DNA of 64,000 nucleotides from Dryomyza anilis. Lineage: Eukaryota; Arthropoda; Insecta; Diptera; Dryomyzidae. The stretch covers positions 6,062,791 to 6,126,790 of the forward strand of contig OX638130.1 in NCBI GenBank assembly GCA_951804985.1, in the 5' to 3' direction. The position numbers and the translations under genes are program-made. Shown here piece by piece: positions 45,468-56,949 of the stretch (the first letter of the stretch is position 1; each line of letters starts with the position of its first letter). The notes under the pieces are model-generated. The model saw nothing but the letters and a program-made list of their open reading frames with translations, was not told the DNA's origin and ran no database searches.

Positions 45468-47388
45468 ATGTTACGCGCTGCATTGATAATGCCAATTCGC
45501 ATTGGAACCCCAATGCAATGTTCCATGCTCAAGCAGACACTATTTACATCAAACATTTCGGGAGCACCACGTAATATTGTGCGCAATTATGCTCGTAATT
45601 CGCCGCGTGAGCCGCCAACGCGTATCGAGGTGCACCGCAGTCCTACGTTGAAGGAGAAATTGATGGCACCACCATCGGCCAGTGGTATGCGCTAAGAAAT
45701 TGTATTTTTTAGCGGAGTATATTAACTCTATTCTAACTCTATAGCTTATAGTATGGGCAAAGGAGCTGCCGCCGGAGCCGCAGCTATTGGATTGGGTGCT
45801 TTGTGTTTCTACGGTATTCGTCAGGGTAACGAACCCAATGTCTACAACAATTCCATGTACGTAGAGAGCGCTAAAGTTTTATCATATTAAATTTAAAAAT
45901 TGGGGATTTAAATCGGATACCGAAAATTTTATTAAAATATTTAATTTGATTTCAGAAGATTATATATTTAACTCATAAACTATTAAAGTAAATTCATAAT
46001 GGAAAATTTAGTCAAAGAAAAAAAATTAAACTCAACTTTTTTACTTTTTAAAATCTAGTCAAATCGGAAACATTAAATTTATTTAGAAAATGATAAACTA
46101 CTTATAAAATAACAAAAAATTGAATTGCTTTCAGAATGGAAGGTACAAATCAAAAAATTAATTCAAGATATATTTCAAATTATTAATATAAAACGACGCA
46201 TCTTACGAAATGTAACACAAAATTTAAGACGTGTTAGTTTTCGTAAAAAAGGTCGATATTATAAATTTCAAAACGGTTGAAGTTATAAATAATGTATTAA
46301 AAAAGGTTCGGAAATTTGGAAAAGACCTATTTTGGTCAATTATTTCTGCATTTATGTCATACGGATTATGTATTTTCTTTGTGAAATAAAATTTTACAAT
46401 TCGTGTTTTCTTAAATTCTCCGCTTTTATGAAATCAATATAATCTAAATGATTGAATTGTTACAGAGTACTTTATAAAAATTAAATTATTGCAGGTTATG
46501 GCCGCAATATGTTCGCGAACGCGTTCACACAACCTATGGTTACTTTGGAGCTTCGATTGCCTTGACCGCCGCCAGCGCTGTGGCCGTCTTTCGTACGCCA
46601 CGTCTGCTCTCCTTAGTAACACGCAATGGACTGATGGTAAGTAATGTCTTAAATCAACCAAGAAATCAATATTAATTATAATTATTATTTACAGTCGATG
46701 GTCGGTACCTTTGCCGCTATGATTGGTACTGGCATGTTGGCACAGTCCATCCAGTATTCGCCCGGTATTGGAACCAAACAACTGGCCTGGGCTCTGCATT
46801 GTGCTGTCTTGGGCGCTGTTGTAGCACCGCTTTGTTTCATCGGCGGTCCCATACTGACCAGAGCTGCTTTGTACACGTCGGGTATTGTAGGCGGTTTATC
46901 GACAATTGCTGTCTGTGCGCCCAGCGATAAATTCCTGTACATGGGTGGTCCCTTGGCTGTGGGTTTAGGCTTTGTGTTTGCCTCATCGTTGGCTTCCATG
47001 TGGCTGCCACCAACTACTGCTTTAGGCGCGGGTAAGTGTTCTGATCTCTTTTTTGTAAGATTTTCATAAAAATTTAATTTCTATTTTTTAAGGTTTGGCC
47101 TCCTTGTCGCTTTATGGTGGCCTTATTCTTTTCAGTGGCTTTTTACTTTACGACACCCAACGTATTATACGCAGGGCCGAGAGTCATCCAGCTTATTTCT
47201 CTGTTCCCTTCGATCCCATTAATGCGTAAATATTGGTTTTAAAAGTAAAAATATATATATATATATATATATAATTTATTTCTTGTAATTGCACTTTTAG
47301 GAGCCTTTCAATTTATATGGACACCTTGAACATCTTTATTAGAATCGCTACGATCTTGGCTGGTGGTGGTGGCAACCGTCGTCGTTAA
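45468..47388 (+). CDS. GHITM: GHITM/TMBIM5-like inner mitochondrial membrane protein, copy 2
   Basis: Six exons at 45468-45684, 45745-45856, 46495-46636, 46695-47031, 47093-47225 and 47301-47388 encode 342 residues. Exons 2-6 have exactly the same lengths as in copy 1 (112, 142, 337, 133 and 88 bp) and the same intron phases, so the pair is a tandem duplication. The protein is conserved in the membrane segments (for example GGLILFSGFLLYDTQRIIRR) and differs mostly in the N-terminal transit region and loops. Both copies are intact, with no stops or frameshifts. Intron 2 (638 bp) differs completely from that of copy 1, and intron 5 carries a (TA)n run near 47250. Role as for copy 1, by homology. 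Confidence 0.9.
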
Positions 47389-48983
47389 TCTGTTGATAGT
47401 TATTAAAATTTATGCTAAGCCAAATCTAATTTATTTTGTTGCTTTATCCTATACATGTGATGTAAAATTAGACAAAACTACAGCAATTCTTAACACAATA
47501 AAAGTTTAATTAAATAGAAAAAACAATTTCATTCAAATTGGGGCAGGTCAATTAATCAACATTTTGATTAGTTTCTGATTACTCAGAATTTCGATTAATT
47601 CGAAATTGACCTTTTTATTCAATGATTTCAGTAATCACTCAGGCTGTAATATGAGCTTTTTTACAGTATCGTTTCAAGATCTTGATTATCTCAGTTTTAT
47701 TTAGAAAATAGTCTCAACTTATATACGTTTTGGCAAAATGCGTCATTCAAATAAGACCATTGAAAAAGCGCTATATTTTGAATTATTAATGAGCATTGAA
47801 AGTAAGCCTTTTGATTTAAATGTTTTGATTAATCAATTGAGTTGGTTCTATTAATAAGTTCTATATAGTGCTTCAAACACTTTAAAGAGTATGAAAACTA
47901 ACAGGACACAAAAAATAAATTATTCATTATTTCTCAAGCTGTTGGCAACTATGTTTGTTAATCAGTCAAATAACAGTGTAGCTAGAAAGAAATTTCGTAT
48001 TTATTTGGTTCCTTTCTTACGTGCTATTTTCAATTAAAGTACTCTTTTTTTGTGAAACAATGAGCCTAACTAATAAACGAAATAATGTCGACTTTATAGA
48101 AAGTGTCAGCTTTTTGACAAATAAATATTAGAGAAAATTGTCGAAAAAGCTGATACTATCTTTAGAGTCGACTTTATTTCGTTTATTGGTTAGGCTGAAT
48201 AACTTTAAATAAAATATTGCATAATTTTTGAAAGAAAAGTATTATTGATTTATTTTTAATTAATCTAGAATATGAAATAAAAATATATCTAAAATGAAAT
48301 TAAATGAGAGAATCTAATAAGAAATGCATTTTATATCTTGTCAGTATTGTGATAATATCTTATATAATAAAATTACAAGATTGAAATATTCTAATTAAGT
48401 AACCGCAGTTTGAAATTTTATGTGTAATTTAATAATTCTCTACAACATTTAATTATATCCCATTTTTCTTGAAAATGGTGATTTACCAGCTGACGCGAAA
48501 TATTCAAAAACAGCCCTATCAATAATAGAAACATTGACTATGTGCATCAATTTTTAATTTTTTTTAAATGTTGTTCAAAATTATACTCCGCCGATAAAGT
48601 ATTTTTTTTTTATAACATTATTTTTCGTCCTTAAAAAAACACTTTTTAATCCTTTAAAAGGTAGTATATATTTGCTCCCAGCCAACCCTCTCAAATACTA
48701 CCTCTCGTAAAACTGTCAGCCGGTCTTTTTTTTATTTGGTAGACGCAGCGATTTTTGCTAGAATTTTGTTAATAATTTAAAAAACTATATTAGCAACTGA
48801 CAAATAAATTAAATAAAACAATAGAAAACCACGTACTTAAAGCAATTTACAAAACTGCACTTGAAAAAGTGCATCGCAGCGCAGTTTAACGTTGCATTAA
48901 AGGACACACCTACAAATCGATCGATAGACTTCCGCCGGAGCCATCGCCAATTATTGTCTGCAAGCAGCTTGTTAAACGCGCAA
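47389..48983. other. Intergenic DNA between GHITM copy 2 and the LanC-like gene
   Basis: Contains a hairpin element at 48061-48198. The LanC-like frame stays open from 48861 to the ATG at 48984. That part has no other ATG in frame and is treated as 5' untranslated. Otherwise AT-rich with no gene seen. Confidence 0.45.
48061..48198. mobile_element. Short hairpin MITE with ~60-bp arms
   Basis: The left arm TGAGCCTAACTAATAAACGA and the reverse-complemented right arm TCAGCCTAACCAATAAACGA continue to pair over about 60 bp each, through 'gtcgactttatagaaagtgt' and its counterpart, around a loop of about 17 bp. The total of 138 bp makes almost the whole element a stem. No clear target duplication is seen. 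Confidence 0.75.
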
Positions 48984-50255
48984 ATGGCATGTAACCTGGA
49001 GAAACGTTACCTGGACAATCCACATCCGGATTTTCTAAATGCGCTCAGCACACCGCTCGAAATCGATGTGGAGCATGTGAAGAATCTAATATGCAGCTAT
49101 GTCGATGCCATACTCGAGTATTGTCAGCCGGCCGACTGTGAAGAGGATACGCGTGGCGACTTGTATGTCGGCAATGCTGGTATTGCGTATATGTTCTGGA
49201 AGATGTCGCGTTCCATGCAGACGCACGATCTATATCCTGCGTTGGAGCATGCGGAAGCTTTTATACGCAATGCAAAATATCGTGCCGAGCGCTATCGCAA
49301 TCGCCACCCCGAACGTTACAGCTTTCTGCTGGGTAATGCAGGTATTTATGCGGTCTCGGCTGCAATTTCGCATGATCTCAAATCACGCGAAATGCTTTCC
49401 AATGATTTGGCCAATTTCAAGTCAGGCATTGCGGCCTCCAAGGAGTTTTTACTTACAAAACACGGCTGCGATGAGTTGCTTGTCGGACGCGCCGGTTATC
49501 TCTCGGGCTGCTACTGGTTAAATGATGTGCTGAGTGAGAAAGTTATCACCAATGATGATATAGTCTCCATTTGTCATATGGTTGTCATGAGTGGACGCGA
49601 ATATGCACGCCAGACACAGGCACCATTGCCACTGATGTATCAGTATCATGACACCGAGTATTTGGGCGCCGCACATGGACTCTGCTCCATTTTACATATG
49701 CTGCTGGACAGTCCATGGTTTCGCACTTCGCCTATATCGGCGCCCAGCGCTGATCTTAGCGATATTAAGCGCTCAATTGATTTCTTTTTGACGTTGCAGG
49801 ACAGCGAAGGCAACTTTCCGGTCGCACTCGAGGATATAGTGACGGGGCGCGAGAAACGTCTGGTGCATTGGTGTCATGGTGCACCGGGCGCTGTCTATTT
49901 GCTGGCCAAAGCTTATCTCATCTTCAAGGAGGAAAAATATATGTTGGCATTAAGACGTTGCGCAGATTTGGTTTGGGATAAGGGCTTTTTGCGCAAAGGT
50001 CCTGGCATTTGTCATGGCGTTGCGGGTAATGGCTATGTATTTCTGCTGCTCTATCGTCTGACCAATGAGGCCAAGTATTATTATCGCGCCATCAAATACA
50101 TGGAACTGTTGACTGACTCGGAGTTTAAGTATCGTGCACGCACACCCGATCGTCCGCACAGTCTGTATGAGGGTGTGGCGGGCACTGTTTGCTTTCTGAT
50201 AGATTTGCTGGAACCACAGCAGGCACATTTTCCATTTATGGACGTTTTTCATTGA
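48984..50255 (+). CDS. LANCL3: LanC-like protein (LANCL3-type)
   Basis: A one-exon gene of 423 residues. The frame extends upstream to 48861, but the first ATG is at 48984 (MACNLEKRYLDN). LanC-like proteins form a double alpha-barrel with seven G-x-x-G repeats: GNAGIAY, GNAGIYA, GRAGYLSG, GAAHGLCS, CHGAPGAV, CHGVAGNG and EGVAGTV are all present in order. The zinc site is intact: Cys297 in HWCHGAPG and Cys343-His344 in GICHGVAG. Bacterial LanC cyclises lantibiotics; mammalian LANCL proteins add glutathione to dehydroamino acids in damaged proteins. That activity is inferred here from the zinc ligands. The length and overall sequence fit the insect LANCL3 homologue (CG2061 in Drosophila, by memory). 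Confidence 0.9.
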   Translation: MACNLEKRYLDNPHPDFLNALSTPLEIDVEHVKNLICSYVDAILEYCQPADCEEDTRGDLYVGNAGIAYMFWKMSRSMQTHDLYPALEHAEAFIRNAKYRAERYRNRHPERYSFLLGNAGIYAVSAAISHDLKSREMLSNDLANFKSGIAASKEFLLTKHGCDELLVGRAGYLSGCYWLNDVLSEKVITNDDIVSICHMVVMSGREYARQTQAPLPLMYQYHDTEYLGAAHGLCSILHMLLDSPWFRTSPISAPSADLSDIKRSIDFFLTLQDSEGNFPVALEDIVTGREKRLVHWCHGAPGAVYLLAKAYLIFKEEKYMLALRRCADLVWDKGFLRKGPGICHGVAGNGYVFLLLYRLTNEAKYYYRAIKYMELLTDSEFKYRARTPDRPHSLYEGVAGTVCFLIDLLEPQQAHFPFMDVFH

Positions 50256-52159
50256 GCTCGAGGTTGCTGTTTGAGGTTGTTTGGTTGCTGCTGCAGTGAG
50301 TGTATTTTTTAGCGCATATCAGGGATCAGCTTGTGTTGTTGTTACGGTAACGATAATGATGGCAGGCGACTCAGGACGCAATTTATTATCACAATTATAC
50401 AAATTTAATTATTATTAATCAATTAATTAATTGCTTTTGTATTGATCTGTTTGTTTTGCAGTCAATCTCAATCATATACATTACAATATATACATATAAA
50501 TATTTCGAAGTTTGTAAATAATGCTTCAAATATATAATTATGCAAAATTAATCAAATTTCTAAAAAAAATCGCAATGAAATCGCTATAAAAGCATAGCTA
50601 GCATTTGTGTATTATGCATATCGATGAGGTGGCTGAGACAGACCATTATTGGTAAAAGAGAATAAGGCAGCCATTTAAAATATTGTGCTCTTTCAAAAAT
50701 TTGCCGTGTATTTGAATAAATATTTTATTAGTGGAACTTTTTCTAAATATTAAATACTCTTATTTAAATATATATATATATTTATTCATGACTGAAGAAT
50801 TTCTGTGTTTTTATTTTTGCAATTTTATGTTATGTTTTTGCAGTGACTAAAATTGTAAATTATTTAATAATTGTAAAAAAAAAATTAATTAAGAAAAAAT
50901 GAATTTTATTTTTTTTTTTGTTTAAAATTCATTTTTAATTTATTTGATTTGAATATAAATTATAATTTATTTTTTTTTTAGCAAAAATTTGAATTTAGAT
51001 TCAATTAGAATTAGAATTTTAAGTTAAAAATTAAAATGAACTTTTAGTGAAGATTTTCCTTTTTTTTTTGTAAAAATTAAAATTTTTAGTGACAAATACA
51101 ATTTTTAGTGAAAATTCAATTTTTATTGAAAACTTGAATTTATAGTGAAAATTTAAAAAATGTACGAATAAAAAGACATTCTTTAAAATGTAAAATATTC
51201 AATAAAAATCTAAATTAAGATTCTAATATCAAAATGTTCAGTTTATGTGATATATTTGAATATTTATATTTGGATTTTAACGTTCTTTTAAATATTTTAT
51301 GGTTTTATTTAAATTTCCCGTAGATATACTGATATATGAGGTATACACAGAACAATGTACGGAACATGTGCAAAAGATCGACCGTTCACGTCCATTTTTA
51401 ATATCAGACAACATAGAAATCTAAATTGAGAGTTACAATGATCCTGATTTATTCGTTTCCCTATAGTCGTGATTTAAACAGTCAGATGTTCAAATTGACG
51501 GACATCGCTAAACGGGGTCCGGATGTGACGCTGATTAAGAATATATAGTACCGCCACTTCGTCTTGCGGTTGTACAATAGACAACCACAATACGATAGTT
51601 CAGAGCAAATGGAGTAGAGCACAAACTGTCAAAATTTGAGCTTCACAAAGCGCTCGCTAAACGTGCTCGACGTGCACTGAATTAATTATTGGAGCAGTCC
51701 GAGCACAAGCAAAATGCATCCCTGTCATTTCTTTTTTTTGTTCGCAGATGACAAAAACTGTAACTAAAAAGTGATGAATTTATAAAATGAAGCCATTGGA
51801 CAAAGAAAAGTGCCATAATAAGATAGAATGTATATTATTCAGTTAACAGGATGATCATTAGTGTTAAATAGTTTTATTTAAATACATTTGCAAAAAAATT
51901 AGAAATGTCATTAGAAAGCTGCCCTACTCAAAGTGTAACAAAATTAACACAGAAAATACAGAGTAGCTCGTTCAGCGAAGAAACAGTCTGCACTGGTTAC
52001 ACTGAACGTACTGCACTGAACTAATAAAAAAACGCCGTGCTGTTTCACATTTTGTGCTGCTGCTGTTTACGTTTCAGAATTCGCTCCAATTTGTTTACTT
52101 GAAATTAATACCGCAAATTTATTTAATATCTTTATAATGAAATAAACCACACACGTAAA
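50256..52159. other. Intergenic DNA with a DINE-1 relic
   Basis: At 51455-51549 a degraded piece of DINE-1-type sequence is readable, 'gacggacatcgctaaacgg' and 'ctgattaagaatatatagta', 3' half only. The region 51560-52159 is GC-richer and probably contains the promoter of the next gene. No other gene is seen. Confidence 0.5.
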
Positions 52160-54875
52160 ATGTCCAAAGTGTTGCAACTTAATATTTGCACTGCACAAAA
52201 AAACATACACCAACTAGCAGCCGTACCAGATCCGCCAAAAACTTCAATCGGCGTGGAACTGCAAAAATTTGGTGAAATACTGTTGTCTGAGACGGGCGAT
52301 GAATTTATTCTCTGTTGTACACGTAAACTATGCATAGAAGTCTTCTTTGAATATGCACAATTCCTGAAACATGTAAAGCAAAAGCACCATGTCGAGTTAG
52401 CAGAAGAAGAGCAGGGCTCCGAAAATAGCATCGATAATGATTGGTCCAATGAGGACGAAAACAACGTGAACGAGATTGACGGGAATCAGCTGACTAGAGT
52501 AGCGATAGAAACACCAGATCTAACATTGGAAGAGAAAGCAGTGCGCGATCTAAGCACCGCGGAACAGCTAACTGCCGCCGCGCTTGAGTTGAGTGCGTTG
52601 GACTTAACTGCAGAACAAGTACCTTTGTCCACTTTTGATGAGACTACCGGTTGTGCAGAGGAAATTATTTGGCAGACATCAGACAACGAGAGTGAAACTG
52701 CGGCACTGCTAAAGGCAACAGCGTGCAATCAAGAGATTCAGACCACAACAAATGATGATTATGGCATAGAATATTTACTGAATGAGTGTTTGCAGTTGGA
52801 TGATACAGAGCTGCTGGATTTACATGAAAATGAACAGGTGAGTTTGGGGAGAAACTTTAAAGAAAAGATCTAAATATCTTTAGTGCATACAGAAATAAAA
52901 ATCAATGAAGGATGCTAAATTATTTATAAATTTAATTTAGAAAAGATTAATTCAAATTCAAAAGACATCAACATTTTAATTACAAATTTAAATTGGAATT
53001 TAAAACACATCAATTTTAATTTGAAATTCAAAAGACATCAATTGTAATTCAGAAATTCCATTTTAAATTCCAAAAACGTCAATTGTAATTCAGAAATTTT
53101 TATTTGAAATTCAAAAGACGTCAATTGTTATTCACAAATTCATTGGAAATTCAAAAGACATCAATTGTAATTCAGAAATTCCATTTGAAATAAAAAAAAA
53201 CAATTGTAATTTAAAAATTGCATTTTGAAATTCAAAAGACTTCAATTGTAATTCAGAAATTCCATTGGAAATTCAAAAGACATCAATTGTAATTCAGAAA
53301 TTCCATTTTAAATTCCAAAAACGTCAATTGTAATTCAGAAATTTTTATTTGAAATTCAAAAGACGTCAATGGTTATTCACAAATTCATTGGAAATTCAAA
53401 AGACATCAATTGTAATTCAGAAATTATATTTTAAATTCCAAAAACGTCAATTGTAATTCAGAAATTCCATTTGAAATTCAAAGGACATCAATAGTAATTA
53501 AGAAAATATATTTTAAATTTAAAAGACATCAATGCCCAATGGACTGATAACGATTTTTGCTGCCTAATTGAATTTTTTAAAAATTCTCTTTGTGAATTTT
53601 ATGTATACCTGAAATTTTGCCGTGAGATAGCGACGTATAAAAATACATTTTTCTATTTTAAAACAAGCGACCTATCGTCTAATAGTTCATCGCACTACTG
53701 CTACATGACGGCATTGTATTGTATGAAGAACATTTTATTTGAAAGTTTTTATTGAATATTTTATTAGATTTTTTTTCCGAAATGAATATCCAATAATAAC
53801 TGTTGGAATATTTGAACTCATTTAAATATAAACTAATAATTTGTTGAAATTTGAAATAACTGTAATGTGTAAAAAAAGTTCCACTTAATGCGTATTTTCG
53901 TACTATATTAACCTGAATATGATAACAATTCTATATTCTAATCTATAAATCATATAAAACTTGACACATTTTTAGCTTTCGCTCCCTGATAGTCCCGAGG
54001 AACAAAGCAACAGCTCCAACTCCGCCACATGCGCCAGCAGTAGCACAAATTATGCACCAACAAATAATGTACGCACACAAGAATCACTCATACGTAATAA
54101 ACGTTTGCTCTGGTATTTTATTGAATTGTATCGTGAACATCCTTGCCTTTGGCGCGCCGATCATGAACATATTATTGATCGAGAACAACGTATGGCGGCC
54201 GTTGAGAATATAGCCGAAACCATGCATCGACGTTTTCGCTTTCAGATATCCACGGCAAAGGTTATCAAAACGATTAAAAGTATGCGTGCGGGTTATTTAC
54301 GCGAATACCATCGCAAATCTATGGACAGTTTGTACAAACCAAAGCTCTGGTATTTTCACAAACTATCGTTTATCGAAGATGCGCACATATACGATGAACA
54401 ACAATCACACAGCATTACATTACAACAGCTCATTGCACTGCCAAAATGCTCAAATTGTCAACGTGAATTTCAGACAAAGCGCGCTTTGCGTCAACATTTG
54501 CGTATGCATGCTGAATGCAAACCGTTTCTTTGTCAACTCTGCAGCAAATCATTTCGTTCAGCCGCTAATCTACAGGCTCACATGAGCTCACACATGCCGG
54601 CGACAGAGCGCAGTTTTACTTGTGAGTTTTGTGGTCTAAAAATTGCGCTGCAACACAATTACTTGGTGCATTTGCGACGACACACCAAGGAATTTGCACA
54701 TCATTGCCTTATCTGTGGCCAGGGCACGGGCAACAGCGCCGCACTCAAGCTGCACATGCTGGAGCATACGGGTGAACAATCGCATTGTTGCGATATCTGT
54801 GGACTGGCGTACAAGACACGCGATGCATTGCGACGACATCGAGAACAACATACTGCGGAGGAGAAAGATTCTTAG
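52160..54875 (+). CDS. MADF C2H2 zinc-finger protein with satellite-bearing intron
   Basis: Two exons, 52160-52837 and 53976-54875, join at phase 0 into 525 residues. The N-terminal module is a variant of the family one: Phe replaces the Cys of C-G-E-I (KFGEILL), and the finger after it reads C-x4-C-x12-H-x4-H (CTRKLC...KHVKQKHH), so its metal binding is uncertain. A long acidic, Ala-rich linker follows. MADF spans residues ~265-355 (LLWYFIELYREHPCLWRADH ... KLWYFHKLSFIED). Then come five C2H2 fingers, from CSNCQREF to CDICGLAY; the second linker is longer than usual (HMPATERSF). It ends at a TAG at 54873-54875. The 1138-bp intron contains the SatA array. Convergent with the next C2H2 gene. 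Confidence 0.85.
52930..53540. repeat. SatA minisatellite inside an intron
   Basis: About 15 units of the same ~41-bp repeat as at 8575-11010 lie in the only intron of the MADF C2H2 gene. A six-unit block repeats at about 53058 and 53303, a period of 245 bp, for example 'ccattttaaattccaaaaac' in both. The units are more uniform here than at 8.6-10 kb. Confidence 0.9.
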
Positions 54876-55084
54876 TAATTAGACAACTAGGTTTAAGTAT
54901 ATTTATTCAGTAAGGTACAAAAAACAAATGCGACGTTTTTTTATATATTATATAATAAACATAATATGTTAATAACAATTGCTAATTAAAAATAGACAAG
55001 GAAATTATCATCACTCATTAAAAATTATCATAGCATTAAAACCAACAACGACGTTAGCCTGAAAATTAAACGGTGAGTATCAGT

Positions 55085-55592
55085 TTCTATTTTGGGCTCA
55101 GTAGTCAATTGAGAAGTATAATCCTCTTTCGCCGGACAAAAATAATGCTCTACAAGTGACTCATATTGCCCGTCCTACTTTATGGTGCAGAAAAATGAAC
55201 ACTGTTCTCCACTGATGAGAGGGAATCCTGGAAGTATTCGAGGGAAATAATCTCCGTAAAATCTTTGGACCTATCTGCTTTGCTAACGAGTACCGAATCA
55301 GAATGAACCAAGACCTTTTTGAGCTATTCGATAGCATTGACGTAATCAAGCGAATCAAAATCCAGCAACTGGCTTCGTTTTATCAAACGAATAGATGAAA
55401 AGGCTACCCTCAAAAAGGTACTTGAAACGAGACTTGAAATTGAACTGCGTAGTAGAGAACGTACAAGTCATCGTTGGAAGGACCAAGTTGAGGACAACGC
55501 TGGCAATTTTCAGTCGGCGTAAGCAACTGGTGTGGCTTTTTATCAACGGCGTAGATCGACAAACGGTTGTATCGGCCATTAAAGTGGGCAGT
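55085..55592 (+). pseudogene. 3' end of a decayed RTE-like LINE
   Basis: Fragments of the C-terminal part of an endonuclease-reverse transcriptase are readable: GPICFANEYRIRMNQDLFEL (about 55267-55326), FDSIDVIKRIKIQQL (about 55327-55371) and RWKDQVEDNAGNFQSA (about 55475-55520). Premature stops and frame changes lie between them. The order matches the tail of RTE-type retrotransposon polyproteins, ending in the ...RWKDQVE... motif. It sits between the two convergent zinc-finger genes. Confidence 0.75.
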
Positions 55593-55684
55593 TCCCATAA
55601 ATCTTTACTGCATTTCCCATTTCATTCGTTTCGAAAATTTCAGTGCTCAATGTAATTGTAAAACTGCTGCTTCCCATACAAGTT

Positions 55685-56949
55685 TTAAGTAGAATCCTGT
55701 GTAATGTCCAACGTCTTCGCATGCGTCTTCATGTGTGCATAAAGACCCGGATGCTGAGCAAATGACTTGCCGCATACTTTGCATTTGTAGCTCTTCAACT
55801 TGTCATGTATCTTGCAGTGTTGTTGCAGCGCCAACGTCGTCTTAAAACCAGCATCACATTGCGCACAACGATGTTGACGCGGCAGATTTGCATGTATTGC
55901 AGCGATGTGCGAACGCAAATGGCTACCGGTGCGAAAACACCTGCTACACTCTGCGCACGCGTGGGAACGCTCATTCGTGTGACTTCTACGATGCTCAGAC
56001 AATTGGGAAGATGTGGTATGCGCCTTGCCGCACTGCTCACAAATGAACGGACGTTCGCCAGTATGCGTGCGTGCATGTGCATTTCGTTCGGTGGATGAAA
56101 CAAAATTCTTATCGCAATATTCACATTTGAAAGGCTTCTCGCCAAGATGACGACGCATATGTACAATAAGATTTTGTTTGTTGACATGTGTGGCGCTGCA
56201 TTGATTGCAGGCAAATGGTTTAATTGTCTGATGTGTTAGTTCGTGCGTCTTCAGATTAGATTTGCGTTTAAAACACTTGTCGCATATGGTGCATTTGTAG
56301 CGCTTGATCTCTGTAGAATTAGACAAATCATTGGGAGAGTAAACTGGGCATGTCGGCTGATCTGTTTCCATACTGTGTAAACATTGTTTGCAGTTGTTGT
56401 GCTTTTCCATGTCAACGGTCGCAATTGTGACGATTGTTATTTGCGAACACGTCTCGTCATCCTTAGCGCTATTTGCGGTGCTATCTCCTGCATCACAGTC
56501 TCTGTTTTCCAACTGAAATTATAATTTATATTATCATATATTAAGCAACTATATGGTTAAAACATTACAAACTCTACTTGTTGATTTTGTATGCTGTTCT
56601 CCTCTGCTTGTTCTTCCCTGTCCTCAAACTCATCTGACAAATATTCACACTGGAGCTCATCCTGCAGTTCCTCGTCGGCGCAGCTAAGCTCCTGCAACGC
56701 CACATCGTCTTCTACAACCAAATGTTCGACCTGTATGTGTTTTGTAAAGCTGTCCAAGGTGTTGAATTTATTTTCGCACATAAAGCACAAAAATATAAAT
56801 AATTCGTTTTGTTGCCGTCGTTGCAAGAACACCTCGCCACATTTGGCCAAAATTGATTCTGGCGAAGGCTCCGGCATTTCATCTTTTACGTTACCATCCT
56901 TTGTTTTTGGTTGAGGTGACATGATTTGCCTGCATTTACTATAATTCAT
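55685..56949 (-). CDS. C2H2 zinc-finger protein with the N-terminal C-G-E-V module, no MADF
   Basis: Two exons, 56949-56569 and 56512-55685, encode 402 residues. The start at 56949 (MNYSKCRQIM) is the first ATG of the frame. Another ATG at 56922 (MSPQPKTKDG) is possible, because AAATGCAG lies between them and could be a splice acceptor. The N-terminal module reads CGEVFLQ... with C-x2-C-x12-H-x4-H (CFMC...HIQVEH), then an acidic linker (ELSCADEELQDELQCEYLS). There is no MADF domain. Seven C2H2 fingers follow with HTGERPF-type linkers; the last, YKCKVCGKSFAQHPGLYAHM, closely resembles the last finger of the double-MADF protein. A DNA-binding regulator is the likely role. Convergent with the MADF C2H2 gene. 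Confidence 0.85.

Noticed and set aside
48061..48198. A microRNA precursor.
   Set aside because: The stem is far longer and more regular than a microRNA precursor; a MITE explains it better.
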